Assembly (NCBI RefSeq): GCF_001594005.1
Contig: NZ_LTBA01000016.1
Location: forward strand, 1-60,258
Length of the DNA: 60,258 bases
Direction of reading: 5' to 3'
Source: Clostridium tepidiprofundi DSM 19306
GTDB lineage: Bacteria > Bacillota > Clostridia > Clostridiales > Clostridiaceae
Position numbers and translations under genes: made by a program. Shown here piece after piece: positions 49,277 to 60,100 of the stretch. A model generated the notes under the pieces. The model searched no databases. It was not told where the DNA came from and worked only from the letters and a program-made list of their open reading frames with translations. The stretch's first letter is position 1. Each line of letters starts with the position of its first letter.

Positions 49277-52200
49277 ATGGAATTTACTGGAGAACGTTTC
49301 ATTCCAGATGATAAAAACAATTCAGAGATTGCGATTGAACATATACAAAGATATAGAGCAATATTGGATGTGGTTAAAGATAAGGTGGTTTTAGATGCTG
49401 CATCGGGAGAGGGATATGGTTCATATATTTTGTCTCAGAAAGCTAAATTTATTTATGGAATTGATATTAGCGAAGAAGCGATTATAAATGCTAATTTAAA
49501 ATATAAGAAAGAAAATGTAAAGTTTATTAGAAATTCTATTGAAAAAATTGAATTACAGGATAAATCTATAGATGTAGTAGTTTCTTTTGAAACTATTGAA
49601 CATGTAAATGAAAAAACTCAAGAAAAATTTTTGCAAGAAATTAAGAGAATATTAAAGGATGATGGTGTTCTAATAATTTCTACTCCAAATAAAAAAATAT
49701 ATTCTGATAATGCTAACTATAAAAATGAGTATCATATAAAGGAGTTTTATTACGAGGAGTTTTATAGGTTTTTAAGGGAGTTTTTCGAATATGTTGAATT
49801 TTATGTTCAGGGTAAGCAAATAGTTAATGTTTTAAGAAATACAGCTAGTTCTAAAAATGAAGTTTATAATTTGATTAAAATGAATGATTTTTTATATGTA
49901 GAGGACAAGTATATAGTAGCTATTTGTAGTAATAAAGAAATTAAACAATTGAATTTAAATTCAATTGTTATAGATAATGAAAATAATTACGAAAAAATAA
50001 TGAGAAGAATTGTTGAACTTCAAGATGAAATTCAGGAAAAGAATAGATGGGCTTTTTCGCTTGATAAGGAAATTGAAAATAAAAATACTTTGATAAATAC
50101 TCAAAATAAGAGGATAGAAGAATTATCAAATTGGGGAAATAAATTAGATAATATACTTCAAATAAAGGAAGAAGTAATTAATAAGCAAAATATTAATATA
50201 AAGCAGTTGAATGAACTAATAGAAAAGTTAAAGAGAGAAACTGAACAAAAAGAAAAATTATTAAGTGACCAAAATGATATAATAAAGCAACAGAATGAAA
50301 TGTTTAAAGAGTTAGAGAACGAGTTAAAGGAAAGGGAAAAAATCTCAACAATTCAAAAAAAGAGAATTGAGGAATTACTAAATGGGAAAGATACGTTAGA
50401 GAATAATCTTAGAATTAAAGAAGAAATAATTGAAAAACAAAATAGTAATATTAATCAAATAAGTGATATATTGAAAGAATTAGATTGTAAGTTAAAAGAG
50501 CGAGATAAAATTATAAATATTCAAAATAAGAAAATTGATGAATTAACTAGTACGATAAAAAAAATAGACGATAAATTGAATGAAAAGAAAAAATTAATTA
50601 ATGATAAAGATAATAAAATCGAGGATTTAAACAATGAATTAAATAAATTAAAATTAGAATTAGATGAAAAAGATCAAAGTCTAAAACAAAATAAAATTTG
50701 TGCTAGAGAATTAAATGATAGTATTAATTTATTAAAATTAACAATTAATCATAAGGACAAGGAAATATATGATATGAATGATAGAATAATAGACTTATCT
50801 AAAAAATCTGATAAATTTGAAGAAATATTTAATGAATTAGAAGATATTAAAAGGGATTTGAATCATACAATTGAGTTAAAAGATAAATTAGAAGACCAAA
50901 AGAATGATTTATTAAATGAATTGAACAGATATAAAAATGAGATAAAAGAAAAGGAACAGCAAATATTGAATCATAAGGGTCATATTGAACAATTACTACA
51001 ACAAGAAAGAGTATTAATGGGTATTTATGAATCTGAAGGGTGGAAAATTCTTTTGCGATTATATAAATTGAGGGATTTTTTATTGCCACCTCACAGTAAA
51101 AGAAGATTAATAGCAAAACTATTAAGGAGACCTAAAAAAGTAATTAAACATATTAATTTAAAGTCTATAGGTAAATTTCTTAAACATATAAATGAAGATG
51201 GTCAAGAGTTAGAAACAAGAATTAATAAATATATTTCTGAAAGGGAACCAGTAGATTGTCAAACTTTGGAAATATTTGAAGATGTACAAGGAGAATACAA
51301 TAAATTGTTTTTTGAAAACTCTAAAAAACCATTAGTTTCAATAATAATACCGGTATATAATCAGTTTGAATATACTTATTCGTGTTTAAAATCAATACTA
51401 GAAAATACAAAAGGTATTCAATATGAAATTATTATTGCTGATGATGTTTCAACAGATGAAACTAAATGTTTGAAGAATTATGTTGAAAATATTATTATCA
51501 TAAGAAATAAAAAGAATTTAGGATTTTTATTAAATTGCAATAATGCTGCTGAAAAAGTAAGAGGCAAATATATAATGTTTTTGAATAATGATACTAATGT
51601 TCAAAAAGATTGGTTAAAATATTTAGTTGAATTAATTGAGTCTGATGAAGATATAGGAATGGTTGGTTCAAAACTAGTTTATCCTGATGGGAAGCTTCAA
51701 GAGGCTGGAGGAATCATATGGAATGATGCTAGTGGATGGAATTATGGGAGAATGGATGATGCTGAAAAATCAGAATATAATTATGTAAGGGAAGTAGACT
51801 ATATATCTGGTGCAGCGATAATGATAAAAAAAGATTTATGGAAAAGGATTGGTGGCTTTGATACACGATATGCTCCCGCTTATTGTGAAGATTCAGATTT
51901 AGCATTTGAAGTAAGAGCACAAGGATATAAAGTAATGTATCAACCAAAATCGATTGTAGTTCATTTTGAAGGTGTTTCTAATGGGACAGATGTAAGTACA
52001 GGTATAAAAAAATATCAAGTTGAAAATAACAAAAAGTTTTATCTAAAATGGGAAAAGGAATTGAAAAAAGAACATTTTAATAATGGAGAAAATGTATTTA
52101 TTGCAAGAGATAGAAGCCGAAATAAAAAGACAATATTAGTAATAGACCATTATGTTCCTAATTTTGATAAGGATGCAGGATCTAGAACAACTTATCATTA

Positions 52201-53224
52201 TCTTAAAATGTTTTTGTCTATGGGCTTCAATGTGAAATTTATAGGAGATAATTTTTATAGACAAGAACCATATACAACTATACTTCAGCAAATGGGTATT
52301 GAGGTTTTATATGGATATTGGTACAGTACCAATTATAAAAAATGGATAAAGGAAAATTGTAGTTTTATTGATTATGTTTATTTGAACAGACCCCATATTT
52401 CGATCAAATATATTGATTTTCTGAGAGAAAATACTAGTGCTAAAATAATATATTATGGTCATGATTTGCATTTTTTAAGAGAAAAAAGAGAATATGAACT
52501 GACGGGTAACAAAGAGTTACTTGCAAGCTCCGAACACTGGAAAAAAGTTGAACTTCAGCTTATGAGAAAATCAGATATAACTTACTATCCTTCACAATGT
52601 GAAATAGATGAGATTCACAGCATAGATCCAAATATTAATGCAAAAGCAATACCTGCATATATTTTTGAAAACACTAAATTTAAAAATATTATACCGTTTA
52701 GTAATAGAAGAGATTTATTATTTGTTGGTGGATTTGGACATAAGCCTAATATTGATGGAGTATTATGGTTTATAAGGAAAATATTTCCATTAGTCAAGGA
52801 AGAGATAGAAGATGTTAAGTTCTATATAGTTGGTTCGAATCCACCACAAGAAGTACTTGATTTAAGAAGTGATGAAATAATAGTGACAGGATTTGTTACA
52901 GATGAACAATTAAATGAGTACTATGATAAATGTAAATTGGTAGTAGTTCCATTAAGATATGGTGCAGGCGTTAAAGGAAAAGTTGTTGAAGCGTTATATA
53001 AGCAGATTCCAATAATCACCACTTCGGTTGGGGCCGAAGGACTAGAAAAAATAGACGAATATCTTGAAATAAGTGATGATCCTCTAGAATTTTCTAAAAA
53101 AATAATAGAATATTATAATAACATTGAAAAACTAAATTATCTAGCCCAAAAATCTATTAATTACATTGAAAAATATTTTTCAGAATCTAGTGTAATGGCT
53201 ATAATATCTGAGGATATAAGGTAG
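49277..53224 (+). CDS. Multidomain methyltransferase/coiled-coil/GT2/GT4 glycan protein
   Basis: 1315 residues. Domain 1 (about 1-215) is a SAM-dependent methyltransferase ([16 protein letters not shown], then [10 protein letters not shown]). Domain 2 (about 235-585) is about 350 residues of nearly uninterrupted coiled coil with loose internal repeats ([30 protein letters not shown]). A basic linker ([22 protein letters not shown]) may touch the membrane. Domain 3 (about 685-900) is a GT2 glycosyltransferase ([33 protein letters not shown]). Domain 4 (about 950-1312) is a GT4-like transferase ([33 protein letters not shown]). It may combine chain extension, termination by methylation and length control. 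Acceptor unknown. Confidence 0.85.
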   Translation: MEFTGERFIPDDKNNSEIAIEHIQRYRAILDVVKDKVVLDAASGEGYGSYILSQKAKFIYGIDISEEAIINANLKYKKENVKFIRNSIEKIELQDKSIDVVVSFETIEHVNEKTQEKFLQEIKRILKDDGVLIISTPNKKIYSDNANYKNEYHIKEFYYEEFYRFLREFFEYVEFYVQGKQIVNVLRNTASSKNEVYNLIKMNDFLYVEDKYIVAICSNKEIKQLNLNSIVIDNENNYEKIMRRIVELQDEIQEKNRWAFSLDKEIENKNTLINTQNKRIEELSNWGNKLDNILQIKEEVINKQNINIKQLNELIEKLKRETEQKEKLLSDQNDIIKQQNEMFKELENELKEREKISTIQKKRIEELLNGKDTLENNLRIKEEIIEKQNSNINQISDILKELDCKLKERDKIINIQNKKIDELTSTIKKIDDKLNEKKKLINDKDNKIEDLNNELNKLKLELDEKDQSLKQNKICARELNDSINLLKLTINHKDKEIYDMNDRIIDLSKKSDKFEEIFNELEDIKRDLNHTIELKDKLEDQKNDLLNELNRYKNEIKEKEQQILNHKGHIEQLLQQERVLMGIYESEGWKILLRLYKLRDFLLPPHSKRRLIAKLLRRPKKVIKHINLKSIGKFLKHINEDGQELETRINKYISEREPVDCQTLEIFEDVQGEYNKLFFENSKKPLVSIIIPVYNQFEYTYSCLKSILENTKGIQYEIIIADDVSTDETKCLKNYVENIIIIRNKKNLGFLLNCNNAAEKVRGKYIMFLNNDTNVQKDWLKYLVELIESDEDIGMVGSKLVYPDGKLQEAGGIIWNDASGWNYGRMDDAEKSEYNYVREVDYISGAAIMIKKDLWKRIGGFDTRYAPAYCEDSDLAFEVRAQGYKVMYQPKSIVVHFEGVSNGTDVSTGIKKYQVENNKKFYLKWEKELKKEHFNNGENVFIARDRSRNKKTILVIDHYVPNFDKDAGSRTTYHYLKMFLSMGFNVKFIGDNFYRQEPYTTILQQMGIEVLYGYWYSTNYKKWIKENCSFIDYVYLNRPHISIKYIDFLRENTSAKIIYYGHDLHFLREKREYELTGNKELLASSEHWKKVELQLMRKSDITYYPSQCEIDEIHSIDPNINAKAIPAYIFENTKFKNIIPFSNRRDLLFVGGFGHKPNIDGVLWFIRKIFPLVKEEIEDVKFYIVGSNPPQEVLDLRSDEIIVTGFVTDEQLNEYYDKCKLVVVPLRYGAGVKGKVVEALYKQIPIITTSVGAEGLEKIDEYLEISDDPLEFSKKIIEYYNNIEKLNYLAQKSINYIEKYFSESSVMAIISEDIR

Positions 53225-53235
53225 GAGGAAGTAAT

Positions 53236-54261
53236 ATGATAATCCGAAGTAAAGCACCTTTAAGATTAGGTTTTGCGGGAGGAGGAACCGATGTATCGCC
53301 TTATAGTGATCAATTTGGAGGATATGTACTAAATGCAACTATTGACATGTATGCTTATTGTATCATAGAACCTAATAATAGTAACAGAATCATATTTAAT
53401 GCTGTTGATAGGAAAGAGTATTTCGAAAATGAATCTGTTGAAAGATTAGATATTAATGGCATACTTGCCCTTCATAAAGGAGTCTATAACAGAATAGTAA
53501 AGGACTATAATAATGGACAACCTTTATCGTTGAAGATTACCACATATTCAGATGCACCAGCGGGATCAGGATTGGGATCATCCTCAACTATGGTAGTGGC
53601 TATCATTAAAGCATTTGTTGAATATTTGAATTTGCCACTTGGAGAGTATGATATTGCAAGATTAGCATATGAGATAGAAAGAAAAGATATAGGATTAAAT
53701 GGTGGTAAACAAGATCAATATGCTGCAACATTTGGCGGATTTAATTTTATGGAATTTTATGGTGATGACAAAGTAATAGTGAATCCTCTAAGAATAAAAA
53801 ATTGGATACTTGATGAATTAGAAAGTTCATTGGTATTGTATTATACAGGTGTTTCAAGAGAATCTTCAAAAATAATTGATGAGCAGTCGAAAAATGTTAA
53901 GGCTAAAAACTTAAAATCTGTTGAAGCATTACATCAATTAAAAGAAGATGCTTTAAGAATGAAAGAATCAATTTTAAGAGGGGATATTTTAAAATTTGCT
54001 GAAGTTCTAGGAAAGTCCTGGGAAGCTAAAAAAAAGGTTGCAAAGTCTATATCAAATGAAAGTATTGATCGAATATATAATTCTGCAATAGAAGCAGGGG
54101 CATATTCAGGCAAAGTTTCAGGTGCTGGTGGTGGTGGTTTTATGATGTTTGTTGTTGATCCAATCAGAAAATTGGAAGTTATTGAACAACTAAATAAGTT
54201 TGATGGAAAAGTAATGAATTGTCATTTTGTAAAAGATGGAATAAAAGGTTGGCGAATTTAG
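53236..54261 (+). CDS. hddA: D-glycero-alpha-D-manno-heptose-7-phosphate kinase
   Basis: A 341-residue GHMP-superfamily kinase with [20 protein letters not shown] at the start, the ATP loop [15 protein letters not shown] and the C-terminal [11 protein letters not shown]. These match HddA, which phosphorylates C1 of heptose 7-phosphate in the GDP-heptose pathway. Together with gmhA, hddC and gmhB nearby the assignment is firm. GGAGGAAG precedes the start and overlaps the end of the upstream gene. Confidence 0.93.
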   Translation: MIIRSKAPLRLGFAGGGTDVSPYSDQFGGYVLNATIDMYAYCIIEPNNSNRIIFNAVDRKEYFENESVERLDINGILALHKGVYNRIVKDYNNGQPLSLKITTYSDAPAGSGLGSSSTMVVAIIKAFVEYLNLPLGEYDIARLAYEIERKDIGLNGGKQDQYAATFGGFNFMEFYGDDKVIVNPLRIKNWILDELESSLVLYYTGVSRESSKIIDEQSKNVKAKNLKSVEALHQLKEDALRMKESILRGDILKFAEVLGKSWEAKKKVAKSISNESIDRIYNSAIEAGAYSGKVSGAGGGGFMMFVVDPIRKLEVIEQLNKFDGKVMNCHFVKDGIKGWRI

Positions 54262-54271
54262 GAGGAAAAAA

Positions 54272-54856
54272 ATGAAAGAATACATAAAAAATCAAGTTAG
54301 AAATTCTTACATGATAAAACAAGGAATATATAATGATGATAGAATAATATCGTTGATTGAAAACATTGCATTAAAAGCTATTGATGTTTATAAAAATGGA
54401 AATAAAATTTTAATAGCGGGCAATGGTGGAAGTGCTGCAGATGCACAACATTTAGCAGGAGAAATAGTAAGTAAGTTTTATTTTGATAGACCAGCATTAC
54501 CTGCTATTGCAGTGACGACGGATACGTCGATAATTACATCAATAGGAAATGATTATGGTTATGATAGACTATTTGAAAGGCAAATTCAAGCTAATGGTGT
54601 TAAAGGAGATATGTTTATTGGAATAAGTACATCTGGTAATTCAGAAAACATTTTGAGAGCATTCATGGAATGCAAAAGGATGGGGATTATAACAGTTGGG
54701 TTTACTGGAGAAACAGGAGGGAAAATGGAATCTTTATGTGATTATTGTATTAAGGTTCCATCTAATGAGACACCAAGAATACAAGAAGCACATATTATGA
54801 TAGGACATATATTGTGCGGAATAATTGAAAAAGAAATATTCAAAGGAGAAAATTAG
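54272..54856 (+). CDS. gmhA: Sedoheptulose-7-phosphate isomerase (phosphoheptose isomerase)
   Basis: A 194-residue SIS-domain protein that converts sedoheptulose 7-phosphate to D-glycero-D-manno-heptose 7-phosphate, the first step of heptose synthesis. Motifs: ILIAGNGGSAADAQHLAGEIVSKF, IGNDYGYDRLFERQI and GISTSGNSENILRAF. The conserved C-terminal EAHIMIGHILCGIIE carries the metal-binding Glu/His pair of GmhA. GGAGG lies before the ATG, 10 nt after hddA. Confidence 0.95.
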   Translation: MKEYIKNQVRNSYMIKQGIYNDDRIISLIENIALKAIDVYKNGNKILIAGNGGSAADAQHLAGEIVSKFYFDRPALPAIAVTTDTSIITSIGNDYGYDRLFERQIQANGVKGDMFIGISTSGNSENILRAFMECKRMGIITVGFTGETGGKMESLCDYCIKVPSNETPRIQEAHIMIGHILCGIIEKEIFKGEN

Positions 54857-54857
54857 T

Positions 54858-55562
54858 ATGGAGGCTATAATACTTGCTGGGGGATTGGGAACAAGATTGC
54901 AATCGATAGTAAATGAAGTTCCAAAGCCGATGGCTCCGATAAAAGGTGAGCCTTTTTTGAAGTATATATTTGAACATTTAAAAAGAAATGGAGTTAGTAA
55001 GGTTATTCTTTCAGTTGGTTACAAACATGAAAAAATAATAAAGTATTTTAACGATAATTATGAAGGAATAAATGTGGTTTATTCTATTGAAAAAGAACTA
55101 TTAGGTACGGGTGGTGCTATAAGAAAAGCATTGAGTTTTACGAAAGAGAAAAATGTTATAGTCTTAAATGGAGACACATTTTTTGATGTTAATCTAAGAT
55201 TATTAATGGATAAACATGAAGAAAATAATTCTGATTTAACTATTGCATTAAAATCAATGAGAAATTTTGATAGATATGGGACTGTGTTATTACAACAAAA
55301 TAGAATAATGAAATTTCAAGAAAAAAGATATGAGAAATATGGGAATATTAATGGTGGAATTTATGTAATAAAAAAAAGAATTTTTAAAGACAAGGAATAT
55401 AATTTGTCAGAGAAATTTTCCTTTGAAAAAGATTTTATAGAAAAGAATATGAATAAATTGAAGATGTTTGGATTTGTTTTTAATGGATATTTTGTTGATA
55501 TAGGAATACCTGAAGATTACCAAAAAGCAAATATAAAATTGCCAAATTACTTTAATATTTAG
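54858..55562 (+). CDS. hddC: D-glycero-alpha-D-manno-heptose-1-phosphate guanylyltransferase
   Basis: 234 residues. It makes GDP-heptose from heptose 1-phosphate and GTP. N-terminal EAIILAGGLGTRLQSIVNEVPKPMAPIKGEPF is the nucleotidyltransferase signature, followed by LLGTGGAIRKAL and VLNGDTFFDVN (metal-binding Asp). ATG 54858 lies one base after the gmhA stop and has AAAGGAG upstream; the frame extends back into gmhA but that part is rejected. GDP specificity is inferred from the company of hddA. Confidence 0.9.
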   Translation: MEAIILAGGLGTRLQSIVNEVPKPMAPIKGEPFLKYIFEHLKRNGVSKVILSVGYKHEKIIKYFNDNYEGINVVYSIEKELLGTGGAIRKALSFTKEKNVIVLNGDTFFDVNLRLLMDKHEENNSDLTIALKSMRNFDRYGTVLLQQNRIMKFQEKRYEKYGNINGGIYVIKKRIFKDKEYNLSEKFSFEKDFIEKNMNKLKMFGFVFNGYFVDIGIPEDYQKANIKLPNYFNI

Positions 55563-55582
55563 TATGTTAGAAGGGAAGGAAT

Positions 55583-56218
55583 ATGAGAAAACTTAGAGTT
55601 GGATATAAAATATTAATAATATTAATAATTCTTGGAGGATGTTTTGTAATATTTCACAAAATTTCGCAAGTAAACTTAAAAGATAATAATTACAATTTGA
55701 ATAATAGCAAAAGTAATATTAAAATTAAACAAAATGATGTAAAAGGTAATTATAATAGCGTGTTAAATGAATTTGATGTAAATTATCCGTGGAAAGAAAA
55801 AGGGATAGATAGCAAAAAAGTATTAGTTGGTTCTTATGATATTACAAAAGAAAATGGTAAAAATCAAATGTGGATTGGTAAAGAAGCTTCCATAACATTA
55901 AGTTCGGAAAAATCATTCAAGTATTTAAATATAAAAGGCTGGATACCAGTTTCAATGCATAAGAAAATCAACAATATTCAAGATGTTTCTATTAAATTTT
56001 ACATAAACGATAAAGAAATAAAACAATTAAAATTTAAAGAAGATAAATTAGTTAATGAGAAGATTGAATATGAAAAGATTAAAGATATAATTGGTGATAA
56101 TAAACAATTTTGTTTTAAAATACAAGTTAGTTCAAGTTATAATCCTAAAAAGGAAGGTATTAATGATGATGAGAGGGATTTATCTATGATTATTGATTAT
56201 ATTGGAGAAAAAAATTAA
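55583..56218 (+). CDS. Membrane-anchored protein of unknown function in the heptose cluster
   Basis: 211 residues: N-terminal membrane anchor (YKILIILIILGGCFVIFHKI, about 8-27), an Asn/Lys-rich linker, then a beta-sandwich-like domain (about 70-210). The stretch MWIGKEASITLSSEKSFKYL, IKGWIPVSM and VSIKFYINDKEIKQLKF resembles the C-terminal domain of the 57122 protein (DGWVSKISKFKIKSG, EGYYPNK, GEIYINDIEIKKYKI). I do not recognise a named family. Placed between hddC and gmhB with short spacers, it probably acts outside the membrane on the heptose-containing glycan. Confidence 0.6.
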   Translation: MRKLRVGYKILIILIILGGCFVIFHKISQVNLKDNNYNLNNSKSNIKIKQNDVKGNYNSVLNEFDVNYPWKEKGIDSKKVLVGSYDITKENGKNQMWIGKEASITLSSEKSFKYLNIKGWIPVSMHKKINNIQDVSIKFYINDKEIKQLKFKEDKLVNEKIEYEKIKDIIGDNKQFCFKIQVSSSYNPKKEGINDDERDLSMIIDYIGEKN

Positions 56219-56236
56219 TTTGGTGGGGAACAGAGA

Positions 56237-56782
56237 ATGAATAAAGCACTTTTCCTAGACAGAGATGGTGTTATTAATAAAGAAAAAAATTATTTATATA
56301 AAATAGAAGATTTCGAGTTTATTGAAGGCGTATTTGAAACATTAAAATATTTTCAGGATAAAGGGTACTTACTGATAATTATAACTAACCAAGCTGGTAT
56401 AGGTAGAGGATATTACACAGAGGTAGATTTTCAAAAACTTAATAATTGGATGATAAAACAATTTAGATTAAGAGATATTGTTATTAACAAGGTGTATTAT
56501 TGCCCATATCATCCTGTTTATGGTATAGGTAAGTATAAGAGACAATCATATGACAGAAAACCTAATCCTGGTATGATATTAAGAGCACAAAAAGACTTTG
56601 AAATTGATTTGTCAAAATCGATATTAATTGGAGATAAGGAATCGGATATTCAGGCAGGGATTGTTGCTGGTGTGGGAATCAATGTTATCGTAAAAACTGG
56701 GTATAAAATTGATGAAGCTAATACAAATGCGGATTATGTTGTAGAGAATTTAAGTAATATTAAACGGCAAATGTTATTTTAA
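56237..56782 (+). CDS. gmhB: D-glycero-D-manno-heptose-1,7-bisphosphate 7-phosphatase
   Basis: A 181-residue HAD-IIIA phosphatase that removes the 7-phosphate from heptose 1,7-bisphosphate. The nucleophile motif [14 protein letters not shown] is followed by [12 protein letters not shown], then YYCPYHP (part of the zinc loop of this family), RKPNPGMIL and [11 protein letters not shown]. It completes the set gmhA, hddA, gmhB, hddC required for GDP-D-glycero-alpha-D-manno-heptose. GGTGGGG lies upstream of the ATG. Confidence 0.94.
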   Translation: MNKALFLDRDGVINKEKNYLYKIEDFEFIEGVFETLKYFQDKGYLLIIITNQAGIGRGYYTEVDFQKLNNWMIKQFRLRDIVINKVYYCPYHPVYGIGKYKRQSYDRKPNPGMILRAQKDFEIDLSKSILIGDKESDIQAGIVAGVGINVIVKTGYKIDEANTNADYVVENLSNIKRQMLF

Positions 56783-57121
56783 TGGATTGAATATAAGCAT
56801 AGATTAATGTTAAGGTTGATAAATAGATATTATGAGTCAGTAAATGTATGTAGTACGGGATATCAATATATATATTTATAGATATATTAAAGTATAAAAT
56901 AGAAATGTTTCTGAATAAATAAAGGTATATATGAAATTTATGCCTAAAGTTGCTAAACACAATAATGCTTGAATATTTGTAAATAAGAGGATAGGATTAA
57001 TAATATTACAAATAGATTTTTAAAATTGTGTTTTTAGAATAATTATTACTTATCAGCAGATTAGAATTAAGTGAAATTATAAAACTTTAAGTGAATATTA
57101 TAAAAATATTGGAGGGAAATT
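56783..57121. other. Intergenic region without recognisable gene
   Basis: 339 very AT-rich bases. Near the end a loose direct repeat (TTAAGTGAAATTATAAAA, then TTAAGTGAATATTATAAAAA, about 57068-57106) lies just before GGAGGGAA, the ribosome binding site of the next gene. I see no clear terminator or promoter. Confidence 0.5.
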
Positions 57122-60100
57122 ATGACTAAAAGGATAGAATGGATAGATATATTTAAGGCTTTTGCAATTATTCTAATGGTAGTTGGACATAGTACGGGGA
57201 TATTTAATAGATATATTTATCAATTCCATATGGCTGCATTCTTTTTTATATCTGGATATGTTGAGAATTTTAACAACAAGACTTTCTTTGAAATTTTCGT
57301 AAAGAAATTATATAGAATTATTTTGCCTTTTATTATTATTTTTATCTCAATATTGATATTAGTAACATGCTTAAATTATACAGGCTATTATAATATTTTA
57401 TTTAAAGGTGAATTTATAGGATTTTATAGAAGTATAAGAGAGTTTTTTAGAGGATTCGTATATATAAATTGGTTAGGAGCAACTTGGTTTTTAGGAGTTT
57501 TGTTTGGAATAATCATATTGCAAAAAATTACTTATGATATTAATAAACAAAAAATTGATTTTACTTATATAATAATTTCAATAGTGATGTTTTTTGTAGG
57601 CTATTATATGGTTTACAGGAAGATGCAGTTTTGCATATTTGTATTTCCTTTAGATTTAATTTTGATTGGTCAGTTTTATTTTGTTTTAGGTAAAATTAGT
57701 AGTTCTAAAAGACTTATAGGTAAAATTTTTTCGTATAAATTTATTAAAGTTATTAGTTTTTTGACTACAGTTTTTTTTATATGGTATTTTGGAAATTTAT
57801 ATCCTATAACTGTAGATTACCCATCAAGAAGATTCAATAAATGGTATATAGACGCAGTGGTTGCTATAAATGGTATAATTTTCTTATATCTTTTATCAGA
57901 TTTTATTTCTAGAATCAAATTTCAGAAGATAAAAAAAATATTGATTATGATAGGTAAAAATACTTTAGGTATACTATTTTTCAACTTTTTAAGTTTTAAG
58001 TTAGCTTATATATTGTTAGCTATATTTAATATTGTACCATTTAGTTATTTAAATGAATTTACACCTACAACTAACATAGGTAATAATTATTGGTGGTTAA
58101 TTTCAACTATTTCTATATTGTGTAGTATAGTAATGTGGAGATTACTTACTAAATCAAGAATAGGAGCTAGTTTATTAGGGCAGAATGAGGAGCTGATTAA
58201 AAAAATCAGTAAGTATTTGGTGAAAAAATTATATATAGGGAAAAAACAAAGTTATGAAGAAAACGATAATAATACATTTTTTGAGCTGAAAGTTAATTAT
58301 ATAGTAAAAAATATAAAAGCAAATAAAGAGATTATAAGTATTCTTATCCTTTTGATTATTGTAATAATGACACCAATATTGAGACAAGGAATTGTAATTA
58401 ATGATGAATTACAATCACATTTTTGGAGTATGCAAGGATTCAAATCATTTTTCAAACATTATGTAAGTGCATATATGAAACAAGGCAGGGCAATTTCAGC
58501 TATTACAGATACAATTTCAATGTATTCTTCTTTTATTACGTCTAAGAAAGAAATATTTAGATTTTTCAGTATTATAGGTATATTAATAAATGTATACTTA
58601 TTTGGGAAATTTATTTATAAATTGTTTAAAAATAAATTGTTTTCTATTTTTACGATGTCATCAATTTTGGTGTTTTTACCAATAACTTTTGAACATACAG
58701 TGCCAAATGCATTTGTAAATTTATTATCAATTCCATTTTCTTTATTATTGATATCATTTATATTATTTATTAATTATATTGAAAATGACAAAGAAAATAG
58801 CCTTAAAATAGCATGTTTATTGTTATTTGTTGCTCTTTTGAGTTATGAAGTTTTTATAATGATTACACCAATATATTTTCTTTTGGCATTATATAAGATA
58901 CCAAGGAAAGATAATTATTTAAGAGAGTTATTTAAAAAGGTAGCTTTACCTATAACAATAGATATAAGTTATCTAGTGTTGTATTTTTTCTCTAGGATTA
59001 TAATTCCATCTACATATAATGGAAATCAAATAGGTTTTACATTAAAAGGTATGATAGAAATAATAACTCAACTATTCAAATCAAGCATTCCAGGATATTA
59101 CCTATTTAACAGTAAATATCACTATTTATTTACTAAATATGATTTAAGTGGAATTCAAGCATTTGATATGAGAATAATTTTGGTAGTGATATTTTATGCA
59201 AGTATCATTATATATATATTTAAACGAGGCGTAGAAATAAAGCGTGGGAATAAATCTTTGTGGGGTGACATATTAGTAGTTTTAAATGGATTACTATTTG
59301 TTATTTTGCCAACTGTACCCAATGCAATATCAAAAATGTATCAAAACAATGTAAATTCAGATCAGTTTATTGCTTTACCAGTAACTTATTTTATTTACTT
59401 TTTTATGATGTTTTCCCTTTGCTATGCCATTTGGCAAATTACTCAAAGGATTAATCATAAGGCTTTTTATGGATTAATTATTGTAATACTATTGACATAT
59501 GCTATTCCTATTCAAATGATGAATAATGTATTTTCAATAACGCAAAATAGGGATTATGATAGAATAGTTGCGATTGAACAACTTTTAGAAACAAATGCAA
59601 TTAAATGTTTAAATAATAATGTAATTTTAGCGCCAGATTTATATGTTCAAAGAAATGCACTAAATATTCAGCAAGGATATTGGACGGAAGTAGCAAATGA
59701 AAAAGGACTCAACTTAGTAATTAATAAAGAAGATAAAGGGCAAGATATTACCTTACATTATCCAGAGGATAAATATTTTCAAATAAATTTTAATAAATAT
59801 ATTATTATATTATCCAAAGATAATTTAAATAATAAAGTATTACCGATAAAGTTGGAAAATAGTAAAATATACAAAGATGTAATGCTAAAAAATCCAATAA
59901 GGGATAAAGGATTTTATGTGTATAGATTGTTGATTGATGATGAACAAACATTACAAAGTTATACTGGAAATCCTCTGAATGATTTTAGAAATAAAGTAGG
60001 TAATACTCTTAAATCAGCAAAAAAATTAAATGGATATTATGTTGATGGATGGGTGAGTAAAATAAGCAAATTTAAAATTAAATCTGGCAAAAGTGGTGAA

